Source: Candidatus Saganbacteria bacterium
GTDB taxonomy: Bacteria; Margulisbacteria; WOR-1; O2-12-FULL-45-9; XYB2-FULL-48-7
Length of the DNA stretch: 6,664 nucleotides
Reading direction: 5' to 3'
NCBI GenBank assembly: GCA_020051815.1
Contig: JAGVQF010000169.1
Location: 1 to 6,664, forward strand
Positions 1 to 4,698 of the stretch are shown here, piece after piece; positions within the stretch are counted from its first letter, which is position 1; each line of letters starts with the position of its first letter. Position numbers and translations under genes: made by a program. Under the pieces are notes generated by a model. It worked only from the letters and a program-made list of their open reading frames with translations. It searched no databases and was not told the DNA's origin.

Positions 1-1
1 C

Positions 2-127
2 GTGATCAGGAACAAGACAAAAAATAAGGAGCTTAAGATCGCTCCCCTGCCCAAAACCATGCAGATCCTCCTCGCCGACGGCGGGCTGGTCGAGCACTTC
101 AAGAAACATGGTAGCTTTGCGGTTTAA
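2..127 (+). CDS. leuD: 3-isopropylmalate dehydratase small subunit, C-terminal fragment
   Basis: The first 41 codons of the window are open in frame 2 and end with TAA at 125-127; the 5' part lies outside the contig. The visible residues read IRNKTKNKELKIAPLP, then MQILLADGGLVEHFKKHG. This is the typical tail of the archaeal-type LeuD/HacB small subunit, whose usual form resembles 'T.GKEYKAEPLPDFMLEI...GGLV.Y.KK'. LeuD partners with LeuC to isomerise 2-isopropylmalate to 3-isopropylmalate in cytoplasmic leucine synthesis. The [4Fe-4S] cluster sits in LeuC, so no cluster ligands are expected here. The last 20 bases overlap the start of the archease gene, which suggests co-transcription and translational coupling. 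The related homoaconitase small subunit cannot be excluded from a tail alone. Confidence 0.8.
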   Translation: MIRNKTKNKELKIAPLPKTMQILLADGGLVEHFKKHGSFAV

Positions 128-518
128 GGCAGTCGACCATCCCTCCGATACCGGCATAATCGCTTTTGGCAAAAGCCGCAAGGAGATCTTTGAGAACGCC
201 GCCTACGGCATGTTTTCGCAAATGGCCGACCTCAACACCGTGACCCCCGACCAAACGCTTGCCGTCAAAGTCGATGCCGATGATCCGGACGAACTGCTGG
301 TCAACTGGCTCAACGAACTGCTCTTTATCGAAGAGACAAGAAAACTGCTCTGCAAAGAATTTAAGATCAAAAAACTGACCGACAAACTGCTGGAGGCGGA
401 GGTGGCCGGCGAAGAGATCGACCCCGAGCGGCATACGCTTTATTCCGGCATCAAGGCCGTGACTTACAACCAATTGCAGATAAAAGCCGACCAAGCTATA
501 ATAGTTTTCGATGTCTGA
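108..518 (+). CDS. Archease (RtcB RNA ligase cofactor family)
   Basis: This 136-aa protein matches the archease family (usual length about 135-145 aa). Archease is a cytoplasmic cofactor that promotes guanylylation and multiple turnover of the RNA ligase RtcB. Visible signatures are the N-terminal DHPSDTG (residues 10-16, normally DHTAD.G), AFGKSRKEIFENAAYGMF (19-36), the LLVNWLNELLF core (63-73), the H109...IKAVTY stretch (115-120), and the terminal Asp in IVFDV (D135), which is a metal ligand in the family. The residue after KAVTY is Asn121, whereas many homologues have His. The ATG at 108 lies inside the leuD end, with no Shine-Dalgarno before it, so expression probably depends on coupling. 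GTG-111 type alternatives would shorten it trivially. No rtcB is present in the window. The last codons contain a TATAAT that may serve the next gene. Confidence 0.9.
   Translation: MVALRFKAVDHPSDTGIIAFGKSRKEIFENAAYGMFSQMADLNTVTPDQTLAVKVDADDPDELLVNWLNELLFIEETRKLLCKEFKIKKLTDKLLEAEVAGEEIDPERHTLYSGIKAVTYNQLQIKADQAIIVFDV
474..502 (+). promoter_or_regulatory. Possible internal promoter for the MgtC-family gene
   Basis: TTGCAG (474-479) and a perfect TATAAT (497-502) are separated by 17 bp, inside the 3' end of archease. The predicted transcription start is about base 509, only 2 nt before the ATG at 511. This fits the near-leaderless pattern seen at the other promoters of this window. There is no TGN extension, and the -35 match is only moderate. 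It could also be chance, since the sequence simply encodes Ala-Ile-Ile-Val. Confidence 0.35.
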
Positions 519-942
519 TCTAACGATCGTAGTAAATATTTTACTGGCCTTTTCCCTCGGCGGAGTGATCGGCTGGTTCAGGGAAAAAGAGGGGCGCGCC
601 GCCGGCATGCGCACCCACATCCTTGTGGCCCTCGGCTCCGCCCTCTTTATGACCTCTTCGATCCAAATGGCGGCCGTACACGCGGGCGCTGATCCGGCCC
701 GGCTGGCCGCCGGCGTGGTGACCGGCATCGGTTTTATCGGCGCGGGCTGTATTCTGCAAACGGGGAGCGGCGTCAAGGGCATTACCACCGCCGCCTCGAT
801 CTTTATCACCTCCGCGATCGGTCTCTCCTCCGGCGCCGGCTTTTATCTCTCCTCGATCACCGGCGCGGCCTTGACGATCGTCGCGCTCGAGGTCGTCCGC
901 GAAGTCGAGATCCATATCATCAAGACCAAACCCCGGGAATAA
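511..942 (+). CDS. MgtC/SapB family membrane protein (short form)
   Basis: The 143-aa protein is hydrophobic, with about five membrane segments (near 5-22, 34-54, 64-82, 93-108 and 111-129). It carries the family signatures GRAAGMRTHILV (28-39), DPARLAAGVV followed by TGIGFIGAG (61-79), and VKGITTAAS (88-96), plus the charged FREKEG after the first segment. MgtC-type proteins act in the inner membrane. They are linked to growth at low Mg2+ and to control of the F-type ATP synthase or other transport ATPases; transport activity itself is doubtful for the family. This is the minimal membrane domain: it lacks the C-terminal ACT-like cytoplasmic domain of the roughly 230-aa Salmonella MgtC. The gene overlaps archease by 8 nt and shares TAATG with the next gene, so it sits inside an operon. 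A TATAAT 8 nt before the ATG may give it extra independent expression. Confidence 0.9.
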   Translation: MSDLTIVVNILLAFSLGGVIGWFREKEGRAAGMRTHILVALGSALFMTSSIQMAAVHAGADPARLAAGVVTGIGFIGAGCILQTGSGVKGITTAASIFITSAIGLSSGAGFYLSSITGAALTIVALEVVREVEIHIIKTKPRE

Positions 943-1646
943 TGGATATCCGGGGGTTCATCGAAACATCATTCCTCGATTGGGACGGCAAGATCTCCTC
1001 TGTAATATTTTTGCCCCACTGCAACTTCAAGTGCCCGTTCTGCGATAACGGCCTGCTGGTCGAAAACCCCGAAACCCTGCCGGAGGTAAAACTTGAGGCC
1101 ATCGATAATTTTATCAACCAAAGAAAAGATTTTATCGACGGAGTCGTCATCACCGGCGGTGAGCCGACCATTCACCCCTGGCTGACCGATCTGATCAAGC
1201 ATTTCAAAGCCATGGACCTGCTAGTCAAACTCGACACCAATGGCACCAATCCTCGCGTCCTCTCCGAACTCCTAACTCCGAACTCCGAACTAATTGACTA
1301 CATCGCCATGGACCTCAAGGCCCCCTTAAACGACAAATACTACGAAGCCACCGGGCTGAAGACCGACCTCAACAAGATCAAAGAAAGTATTAAGATCATT
1401 ATGGCTTCGGGCGTAGATTACGAGTTCCGCACCACGGTCGTGCCGACGATCCTTGATGAAGCCGAGATCGAAGAAATGGCTAAGTCGATCGCCGGCGCCA
1501 AAAAGTATGCCCTCCAGCAGTTCGTGCCCGATCATACGTTAGACGAGCGCCTGCGGGTGATCGCTCCCCACCCCAAGGAAAAGATCGAAAAAATGGCCGC
1601 CCTCGCGAAAAAGTACGTGCCCAAAACCATTGTCCGGGGCGTCTAA
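942..1646 (+). CDS. nrdG: Anaerobic ribonucleoside-triphosphate reductase activating protein, NrdG2-type radical SAM enzyme
   Basis: This 234-aa radical SAM protein has the CNFKCPFC cluster motif (Cys27, Cys31 and Cys34; CxxxCxxC) that binds a [4Fe-4S] cluster used to cleave S-adenosylmethionine. It also has VVITGGEPT (68-76), LDTNGT (97-102), IAMDLKAP (121-128) and the QQFVPDHTLD tail region typical of the NrdG2 subfamily. By family, it would install the glycyl radical on an anaerobic class III ribonucleotide reductase (NrdD) in the cytoplasm. No nrdD is present here, and closely related activases of other glycyl-radical enzymes (PflA-like) look similar, so the substrate is inferred. The start ATG shares one base with the stop of the MgtC gene (TAATG). 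Codons for residues 108-117 consist of a heptanucleotide tandem repeat, which seems to lengthen a loop relative to what I recall of the family. Confidence 0.85.
   Translation: MDIRGFIETSFLDWDGKISSVIFLPHCNFKCPFCDNGLLVENPETLPEVKLEAIDNFINQRKDFIDGVVITGGEPTIHPWLTDLIKHFKAMDLLVKLDTNGTNPRVLSELLTPNSELIDYIAMDLKAPLNDKYYEATGLKTDLNKIKESIKIIMASGVDYEFRTTVVPTILDEAEIEEMAKSIAGAKKYALQQFVPDHTLDERLRVIAPHPKEKIEKMAALAKKYVPKTIVRGV
1263..1290 (+). repeat. Heptanucleotide tandem array 1 (TCCGAAC type, 4 units)
   Basis: Four consecutive 7-mers read TCCGAAC, TCCTAAC, TCCGAAC and TCCGAAC; only one base differs among the 28. The array lies in frame inside the radical SAM gene and encodes SELLTPNSEL, just before the IDYIAMDLKAP motif. 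A 7-bp unit is not a multiple of three, but four units plus flanking bases keep the frame. Three similar arrays with different heptamers occur in miaA. Confidence 0.85.
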
Positions 1647-1658
1647 TTTTGTTATAAT
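1630..1658 (+). promoter_or_regulatory. Extended -10 promoter of the metallopeptidase-miaA unit (leaderless)
   Basis: TTGTCC (1630-1635) and TATAAT (1653-1658) are separated by exactly 17 bp, and TGT directly precedes the -10 box (TGN extension at 1650-1652). With standard spacing the transcript starts at base 1665, which is the A of the ATG. There is no Shine-Dalgarno sequence. This is the strongest promoter by eye in the window and predicts a leaderless mRNA. Confidence 0.8.
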
Positions 1659-1664
1659 ATTAAT

Positions 1665-2342
1665 ATGTTTTTCGACCCCACATTCATACTTATTGTCCCG
1701 GCCTTATTGCTGGCGCTCTACGCCCAGTATAGGGTCAAGAGCACCTACGCCAAGTATTCGGAAGTCGCCAATTCAAGGGGCTACACCGGCGCGCAGGTGG
1801 CACGCTATATCTTGGATGATTACCGCTTGCAGGATATCACCGTCGAATCAACGCCCGGCGAATTGAGTGACCATTATGATCCGAAGGACCGGAAGCTTCG
1901 GCTTTCTCAAGGTGTGTATGGGAGCAATTCCGTGGCCGCCATCGGCGTCGCCGCCCACGAAGCCGGCCATGCCATCCAGGACGCCAAATCCTACGCCCCG
2001 CTCAAGCTGCGCAACGGCCTCGTGCCGATGACCAACCTCGGCACCACGATCGCCTTTCCTCTCTTTATTTTGGGTATGTTCGCCGGTCTGCCTCAATTGA
2101 TGGACATCGGCATCATCCTGTTCTCGCTGGCAGTCGTCTTTTCGGTCGTCACCCTGCCGGTCGAGTTTAACGCCAGCGCGCGGGCGATCAGGGTCCTGGC
2201 CGACGGGCATTTCCTCTCGGAGAGAGAACTGCCGATGGCCAAGGCGGTCCTGAACGCCGCCGCCCTCACCTACGTCGCCGCGACCGCCATGGCGGTTATG
2301 AATTTGGTCCGCCTCTTGATCCTGCGCCAGCAGAGAGATTAG
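1665..2342 (+). CDS. Membrane zinc metallopeptidase, YugP family (Zn_peptidase_2)
   Basis: The 225-aa protein matches the YugP-like neutral zinc metallopeptidases (Pfam Zn_peptidase_2), close to their usual length of about 225-235 aa. An N-terminal membrane segment (about 5-20) is followed by LSDHYDP (68-73), the SQGVYGSNSVAAIGVAAHEAGH block with the HEAGH zinc site (His98, Glu99, His102), then two hydrophobic segments (about 125-140 and 145-165). Next comes LPVEFNAS (164-171), whose Glu168 is the expected third metal ligand, and a last hydrophobic segment near 205-220. It is probably a membrane-bound protease with its active site at the membrane face; substrates are not known for the family. 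The gene begins right after a TGTTATAAT promoter, so its mRNA is probably leaderless. It ends in TAGTG, overlapping the miaA start by 1 nt. Confidence 0.9.
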   Translation: MFFDPTFILIVPALLLALYAQYRVKSTYAKYSEVANSRGYTGAQVARYILDDYRLQDITVESTPGELSDHYDPKDRKLRLSQGVYGSNSVAAIGVAAHEAGHAIQDAKSYAPLKLRNGLVPMTNLGTTIAFPLFILGMFAGLPQLMDIGIILFSLAVVFSVVTLPVEFNASARAIRVLADGHFLSERELPMAKAVLNAAALTYVAATAMAVMNLVRLLILRQQRD

Positions 2343-3229
2343 TGACCCCGGTTATCATCCTCGGCCCCACCGCCGCCGGCAAGACCCGGCTCGCGATCGA
2401 ACTCGCCAAGGGACTCAACGGCGAAATAATCTCCGCCGACTCGATGCAGGTTTACCGGGGGATGGACATTGGCACCGCCAAGCCAACCATGGAAGAGCGC
2501 CAGGGCATTCCCCACCACCTGATCGATATAAAAAACCCGGACGAAGAGTGGACGGTCTCTGACTTCGTCAGAGAAACCCAAATTTCAAAATCCAAAATCC
2601 AAAATCAATCCAAAATCCCCATTATTGTCGGCGGCACTGGCCTTTACCTTTGGTCGCTGCTCGAGGGCTTTGCTTTCCCGATCAGTCCGGCGGACAAGGA
2701 GCTCCGGGCGAGGCTGGAACTAGAACCTGTATCGGCGCTCGGCGCTCGGCTTTCGGCTATCGATCCAGCCGCCGCGAGTAAAATTCATCCGAATGATAAG
2801 AAAAGAATTATTCGCGCCTTAGAAGTTTATGAATTGACCGGAAAGCCCATCTCAAAATTGCAAGAAAGCCGACAGCCGAACACGGATAGCCGAGCACAGG
2901 AATATAATCTAATCGGCATAAACCTGCCCCGCGAGGAGCTTTACCAGCGCATCAACCAGCGCGTTGACAACATGATCGCCAAAGGCCTGATCGAAGAAGT
3001 CAAAGGGCTGCTCGCCCAAGGCTATTCCAAAGAGCTGAATTCATTCCAGGCGCTGGGCTACAAAGAAGTTGTCGAATATCTTGACGGCAAATGGAGCAAG
3101 GAACTGATGATCGAGGAGCTAAAGAAGCGCACCCGCAACTTTGCCCGCCGGCAGATGACCTGGTTCCGGCGCTTCAAGGACGCGCAATGGTTCTCCCCAG
3201 AAGAAGCCCTATCAGCCCTCACCCGCTAA
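2342..3229 (+). CDS. miaA: tRNA dimethylallyltransferase
   Basis: MiaA transfers the dimethylallyl group from DMAPP to N6 of A37 in tRNAs that read UNN codons. The 295-aa protein shows the P-loop GPTAAGKT (8-15), SADSMQVYRGMDIGTAKP (31-48) with the catalytic Asp33, IPHHLID (56-62), VGGTGLY (96-102), KRIIRALEVYELTGKP (154-169), FQALGYKE (235-242), and the C-terminal TRNFARRQMTWFRR (264-277). The start is GTG in a TAGTG overlap with the metallopeptidase gene, which implies coupled translation. Three heptanucleotide arrays are embedded in the gene (residues 81-91, 131-140 and 175-184), all outside the conserved motifs. The last residues, ALTR, and the stop lie within a palindromic repeat element, so the original C-terminus was probably different. 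Conserved catalytic motifs are intact, so the enzyme should be functional. Confidence 0.96.
   Translation: MTPVIILGPTAAGKTRLAIELAKGLNGEIISADSMQVYRGMDIGTAKPTMEERQGIPHHLIDIKNPDEEWTVSDFVRETQISKSKIQNQSKIPIIVGGTGLYLWSLLEGFAFPISPADKELRARLELEPVSALGARLSAIDPAAASKIHPNDKKRIIRALEVYELTGKPISKLQESRQPNTDSRAQEYNLIGINLPREELYQRINQRVDNMIAKGLIEEVKGLLAQGYSKELNSFQALGYKEVVEYLDGKWSKELMIEELKKRTRNFARRQMTWFRRFKDAQWFSPEEALSALTR
2584..2615 (+). repeat. Heptanucleotide array 2 in miaA (TCCAAAA type)
   Basis: The units are TTCAAAA, TCCAAAA and TCCAAAA, then an interrupting TCAA, then TCCAAAA. The array is strikingly AT-rich within GC-rich coding sequence. It encodes a Lys/Ser/Gln-rich stretch (about residues 81-91) in the helix just before the IPIIVGGTGLY strand. 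By comparison with the remembered family pattern, the protein length here is not obviously increased. Confidence 0.8.
2732..2759 (+). repeat. Heptanucleotide array 3 in miaA (TCGGCNN type, 4 units)
   Basis: The units are TCGGCGC, TCGGCGC, TCGGCTT and TCGGCTA, followed by a partial TCG. They encode SALGARLSA in a variable segment before the IDPAAASKIHPND motif. The same core appears in opposite orientation in the array at 2866-2893. Confidence 0.8.
2866..2893 (-). repeat. Heptanucleotide array 4 in miaA (inverted TCGGCTN type)
   Basis: Read on the - strand the units are TCGGCTA, TCCGTGT, TCGGCTG and TCGGCTT. This is the same family as the array at 2732-2759 but inverted, with 106 bp between the two. 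The + strand codons give ESRQPNTDSR, a polar loop after LTGKPISKLQ. The second unit is degenerate. Confidence 0.7.
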
Positions 3230-3335
3230 CGCTTAACCGTCCCCCCTCTCCCAAAGGGAGAGGGTAAGACAATATAAATTCTTTCCTTCTCCCTCTGGGA
3301 GAAGGGGGCAGGATTGGTGCAAGCGGATGAGGGCT
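3214..3335. repeat. 122-bp palindromic REP/MITE-like element
   Basis: The element is symmetric about base 3274.5. The ends are AGCCCTCACCCGC (3214-3226) and GCGGATGAGGGCT (3323-3335), complementary with one mismatch. Each half holds its own 9-bp hairpin: CCCTCTCCC/GGGAGAGGG with loop AAA (3244-3264), and CCTTCTCCC/GGGAGAAGG with loop TCT (3285-3305). The two halves align without gaps over the terminal 39 nt and the hairpins, while a 14-nt stretch between end and hairpin has diverged. This resembles the widely distributed CCCTCAYCCG...CTCCC palindromic repeats of bacteria. No transposase is present, and no clear target duplication is seen. Neither hairpin is followed by a T-run, so they are poor intrinsic terminators. 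The left end supplies the last four codons and the stop of miaA. Confidence 0.75.
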
Positions 3336-3336
3336 G

Positions 3337-3345
3337 TGTTATAAT
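3337..3345 (+). promoter_or_regulatory. Extended -10 promoter of the small basic gene (leaderless)
   Basis: TGTTATAAT is a perfect extended -10 box that starts one base outside the palindromic element. The predicted start of transcription is base 3352, exactly the A of the ATG of the 37-codon gene. No good -35 is visible; GTGCAA at 3317-3322, inside the repeat, is at the right distance but weak. The same arrangement is found before the metallopeptidase and methyltransferase genes. Confidence 0.65.
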
Positions 3346-3351
3346 AAAGCT

Positions 3352-3465
3352 ATGCGGCAAAGAAATAAAGAAATAAAACAGCGGCGCAAACGGAAAAAAG
3401 AGGTCCTGCGCAAAAAAGGCCTGCTCAAAAAAGCGGCCCCTACCTCCCGATCAGCGACGGCTTAG
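3352..3465 (+). CDS. Small highly basic protein (37 aa), unknown function
   Basis: The reading frame gives 37 residues starting MRQRNKEIKQRRKRKKEVLR, followed by KKGLLKKAAPTSRSATA; 16 of the 37 are Lys or Arg. The basic part (2-27) would form an amphipathic or fully charged helix, as in small RNA-binding or ribosome-associated peptides. I recall similar small 'K/R-E-I-K-x-R-R-x-R' proteins in various bacteria but cannot name a family with confidence. It is too short for usual gene callers, but a TGTTATAAT promoter sits exactly where leaderless transcription from its ATG would begin. Its last 15 bases overlap the 3' end of the convergent rRNA methyltransferase gene. The tail (PTSRSATA) may simply be a by-product of that overlap. 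It might act at the ribosome or on RNA, but this is inference from charge alone. Confidence 0.6.
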   Translation: MRQRNKEIKQRRKRKKEVLRKKGLLKKAAPTSRSATA

Positions 3466-4647
3466 CTTCGCGACCGCCTCGATGTGGCTGGTCTGCGGGA
3501 ACATGTCGACCGGCTGGATTAGTTCTATCTTATAACCTGCCGACAGAAACTTGAGGTCCCTCGCCAGCGTCTCCGGATTACAGGAGACATAGACGATCTT
3601 CCTCGCTCCCGACTTCACGACTGCTGCCAGCGCCTTCTCCGAACAGCCGCCGCGCGGCGGATCGAGCACGACCACATCGGCCACTTTGGGGAAAACTTTT
3701 TCGATCAATCCGGCCTTCATCGTGATATTGACCATGCTGTTCAACCTGATGTTCTCGTTGGCATCTTTGACCGCTTCCTCGCGCTCTTCGATGCCGATCA
3801 CGCTCTCGGCTTTGCTCGCCAGCCAGAAAGCGATCGTGCCGATGCCGGCGTAGGCGTCCACGACCACTTCGCCGCCGGAGAGGTCCGCGTACTGCCTGAC
3901 CAGGTCGTAGATCTTTTCGGCCTGGACCGGGTTGACCTGAAAGAATGACGGCAGATGGACATGGAAATTATATTTGCCCAGCCGCTCCCGCATAAAAGAA
4001 CTGCCAAACAGCTTAGTATTGTGCTGGCCCAGGATCAGGTTGCCACGGTTTGTATTAACGTTCTGGACAATGCCCACGATCCTTGGCCGTTTGGTCAGTT
4101 TCGGATAATCTTCGTGGCGGGTCGCCAGCCGATGCATCATCCGCTCCTGCTTCTTGATCTCGTCAGCCACGGTAAAGCCGGCCGGCAGGCCACGGCCATT
4201 CACCACGATGCCCAAAAGTATCTCGTTGGTCCGGAATCCGCTGCGGCCGATAAAATGGCGCAGGAGCCCCTGACCGGTCTTTTCGTCATAGGCGGTAAGC
4301 TCCCTCTCTTCAAATATCCCCCTGGCGATTTGCGCGATCTCGGTCAGGAACGGGTCCTGGATATAACATTCTTTGATATTTACGACTTCGTGGGTCTTGG
4401 CTTTAAAATAGCCCATCTGCAGGCGGTTATTCTGTTCGCGGATGGGGAATTGGATCTTGTTGCGGTAGAACCAAGGGTCATACATGCCCAGCGTCGGGCG
4501 AATGTCTATCCCCGCCAACCCTTCCTTCTCCAAGCTCTCCCTGACCATCCCTGTTTTTAATTCCAGTTGGTCTTCGTAGGCGAGGTGCTGCAGTTGACAG
4601 CCGCCGCAGGTGCCGAAATAGGGGCAACGTGGTTTGATGTGGTTCAT
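3451..4647 (-). CDS. rlmD: 23S rRNA (uracil-C5)-methyltransferase, RlmD/RumA type (TrmA family)
   Basis: The 398-aa protein belongs to the RumA/RlmD family, which makes 5-methyluridine in 23S rRNA (U1939, or also U747 for RlmCD enzymes) using S-adenosylmethionine. It has the Fe-S motif CPYFGTCGGC (Cys8, Cys14, Cys17) with a fourth Cys at 94 (KECYIQD). It also has FFQVNP (235-240), the SAM-binding VVDAYAGIGT (262-271), VVLDPPRGG (326-334), the nucleophile Cys356 in VSCNPETLARDL, and the base Glu390 in SHIEAV. The N-terminal TRAM RNA-binding domain of E. coli RlmD is absent: the protein starts directly at the Fe-S motif. The ATG lies exactly at the predicted start of transcription of its promoter, so a longer N-terminus is unlikely. 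It is convergent with the 37-aa gene (15-nt overlap). The exact target uridine cannot be told from sequence. Confidence 0.92.
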   Translation of the reverse strand: MNHIKPRCPYFGTCGGCQLQHLAYEDQLELKTGMVRESLEKEGLAGIDIRPTLGMYDPWFYRNKIQFPIREQNNRLQMGYFKAKTHEVVNIKECYIQDPFLTEIAQIARGIFEERELTAYDEKTGQGLLRHFIGRSGFRTNEILLGIVVNGRGLPAGFTVADEIKKQERMMHRLATRHEDYPKLTKRPRIVGIVQNVNTNRGNLILGQHNTKLFGSSFMRERLGKYNFHVHLPSFFQVNPVQAEKIYDLVRQYADLSGGEVVVDAYAGIGTIAFWLASKAESVIGIEEREEAVKDANENIRLNSMVNITMKAGLIEKVFPKVADVVVLDPPRGGCSEKALAAVVKSGARKIVYVSCNPETLARDLKFLSAGYKIELIQPVDMFPQTSHIEAVAKLSRR

Positions 4648-4653
4648 AGTTAC

Positions 4654-4662
4654 ATTATAGCA
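4654..4662 (-). promoter_or_regulatory. Extended -10 promoter of rlmD (leaderless)
   Basis: On the - strand TGCTATAAT ends at base 4654. Standard spacing places the transcript start at 4647, the A of the rlmD ATG, and there is no Shine-Dalgarno sequence. No convincing -35 box is seen, as is usual for extended -10 promoters. It lies back-to-back with the promoter of the 301-aa gene within a 51-bp intergenic region. Confidence 0.7.
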
Positions 4663-4680
4663 TGCAAGAGTTTTCGGCTT

Positions 4681-4689
4681 TGATACGAT
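4681..4689 (+). promoter_or_regulatory. Probable extended -10 promoter of the 301-aa gene
   Basis: TGATACGAT fits TGN plus a TANNNT -10 box. It would start transcription near 4696, three bases before the ATG at 4699. The AT-rich TAATATTAT just downstream offers alternative but worse-placed boxes. No -35 or Shine-Dalgarno sequence is visible. Confidence 0.4.
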
Positions 4690-4698
4690 TAATATTAT

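Noticed and set aside
99..809. Long open frame (236 codons) on the - strand opposite archease and the MgtC gene
   Set aside because: It lies antisense to two clear family matches, has unnatural Pro/Arg/Ala composition at its start, no promoter, and no recognisable domain.
1630..1866. Alternative + strand frame of 78 codons overlapping the start of the metallopeptidase
   Set aside because: It overlaps the metallopeptidase in another frame, shows no family features, and the promoter points to the ATG at 1665.
1263..2893. Heptamer arrays as a CRISPR array or integration sites
   Set aside because: Units are only 7 bp and contiguous, with no spacers and no cas genes, and they are translated in frame within intact genes.
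3244..3305. Two strong hairpins downstream of miaA as intrinsic terminators
   Set aside because: Neither is followed by a T-run on either strand, and both are explained better as parts of the symmetric palindromic element.
3955..4560. 201-codon open frame on the + strand
   Set aside because: It is fully antisense to rlmD, whose Fe-S and SAM motifs are intact, and the product resembles no family.
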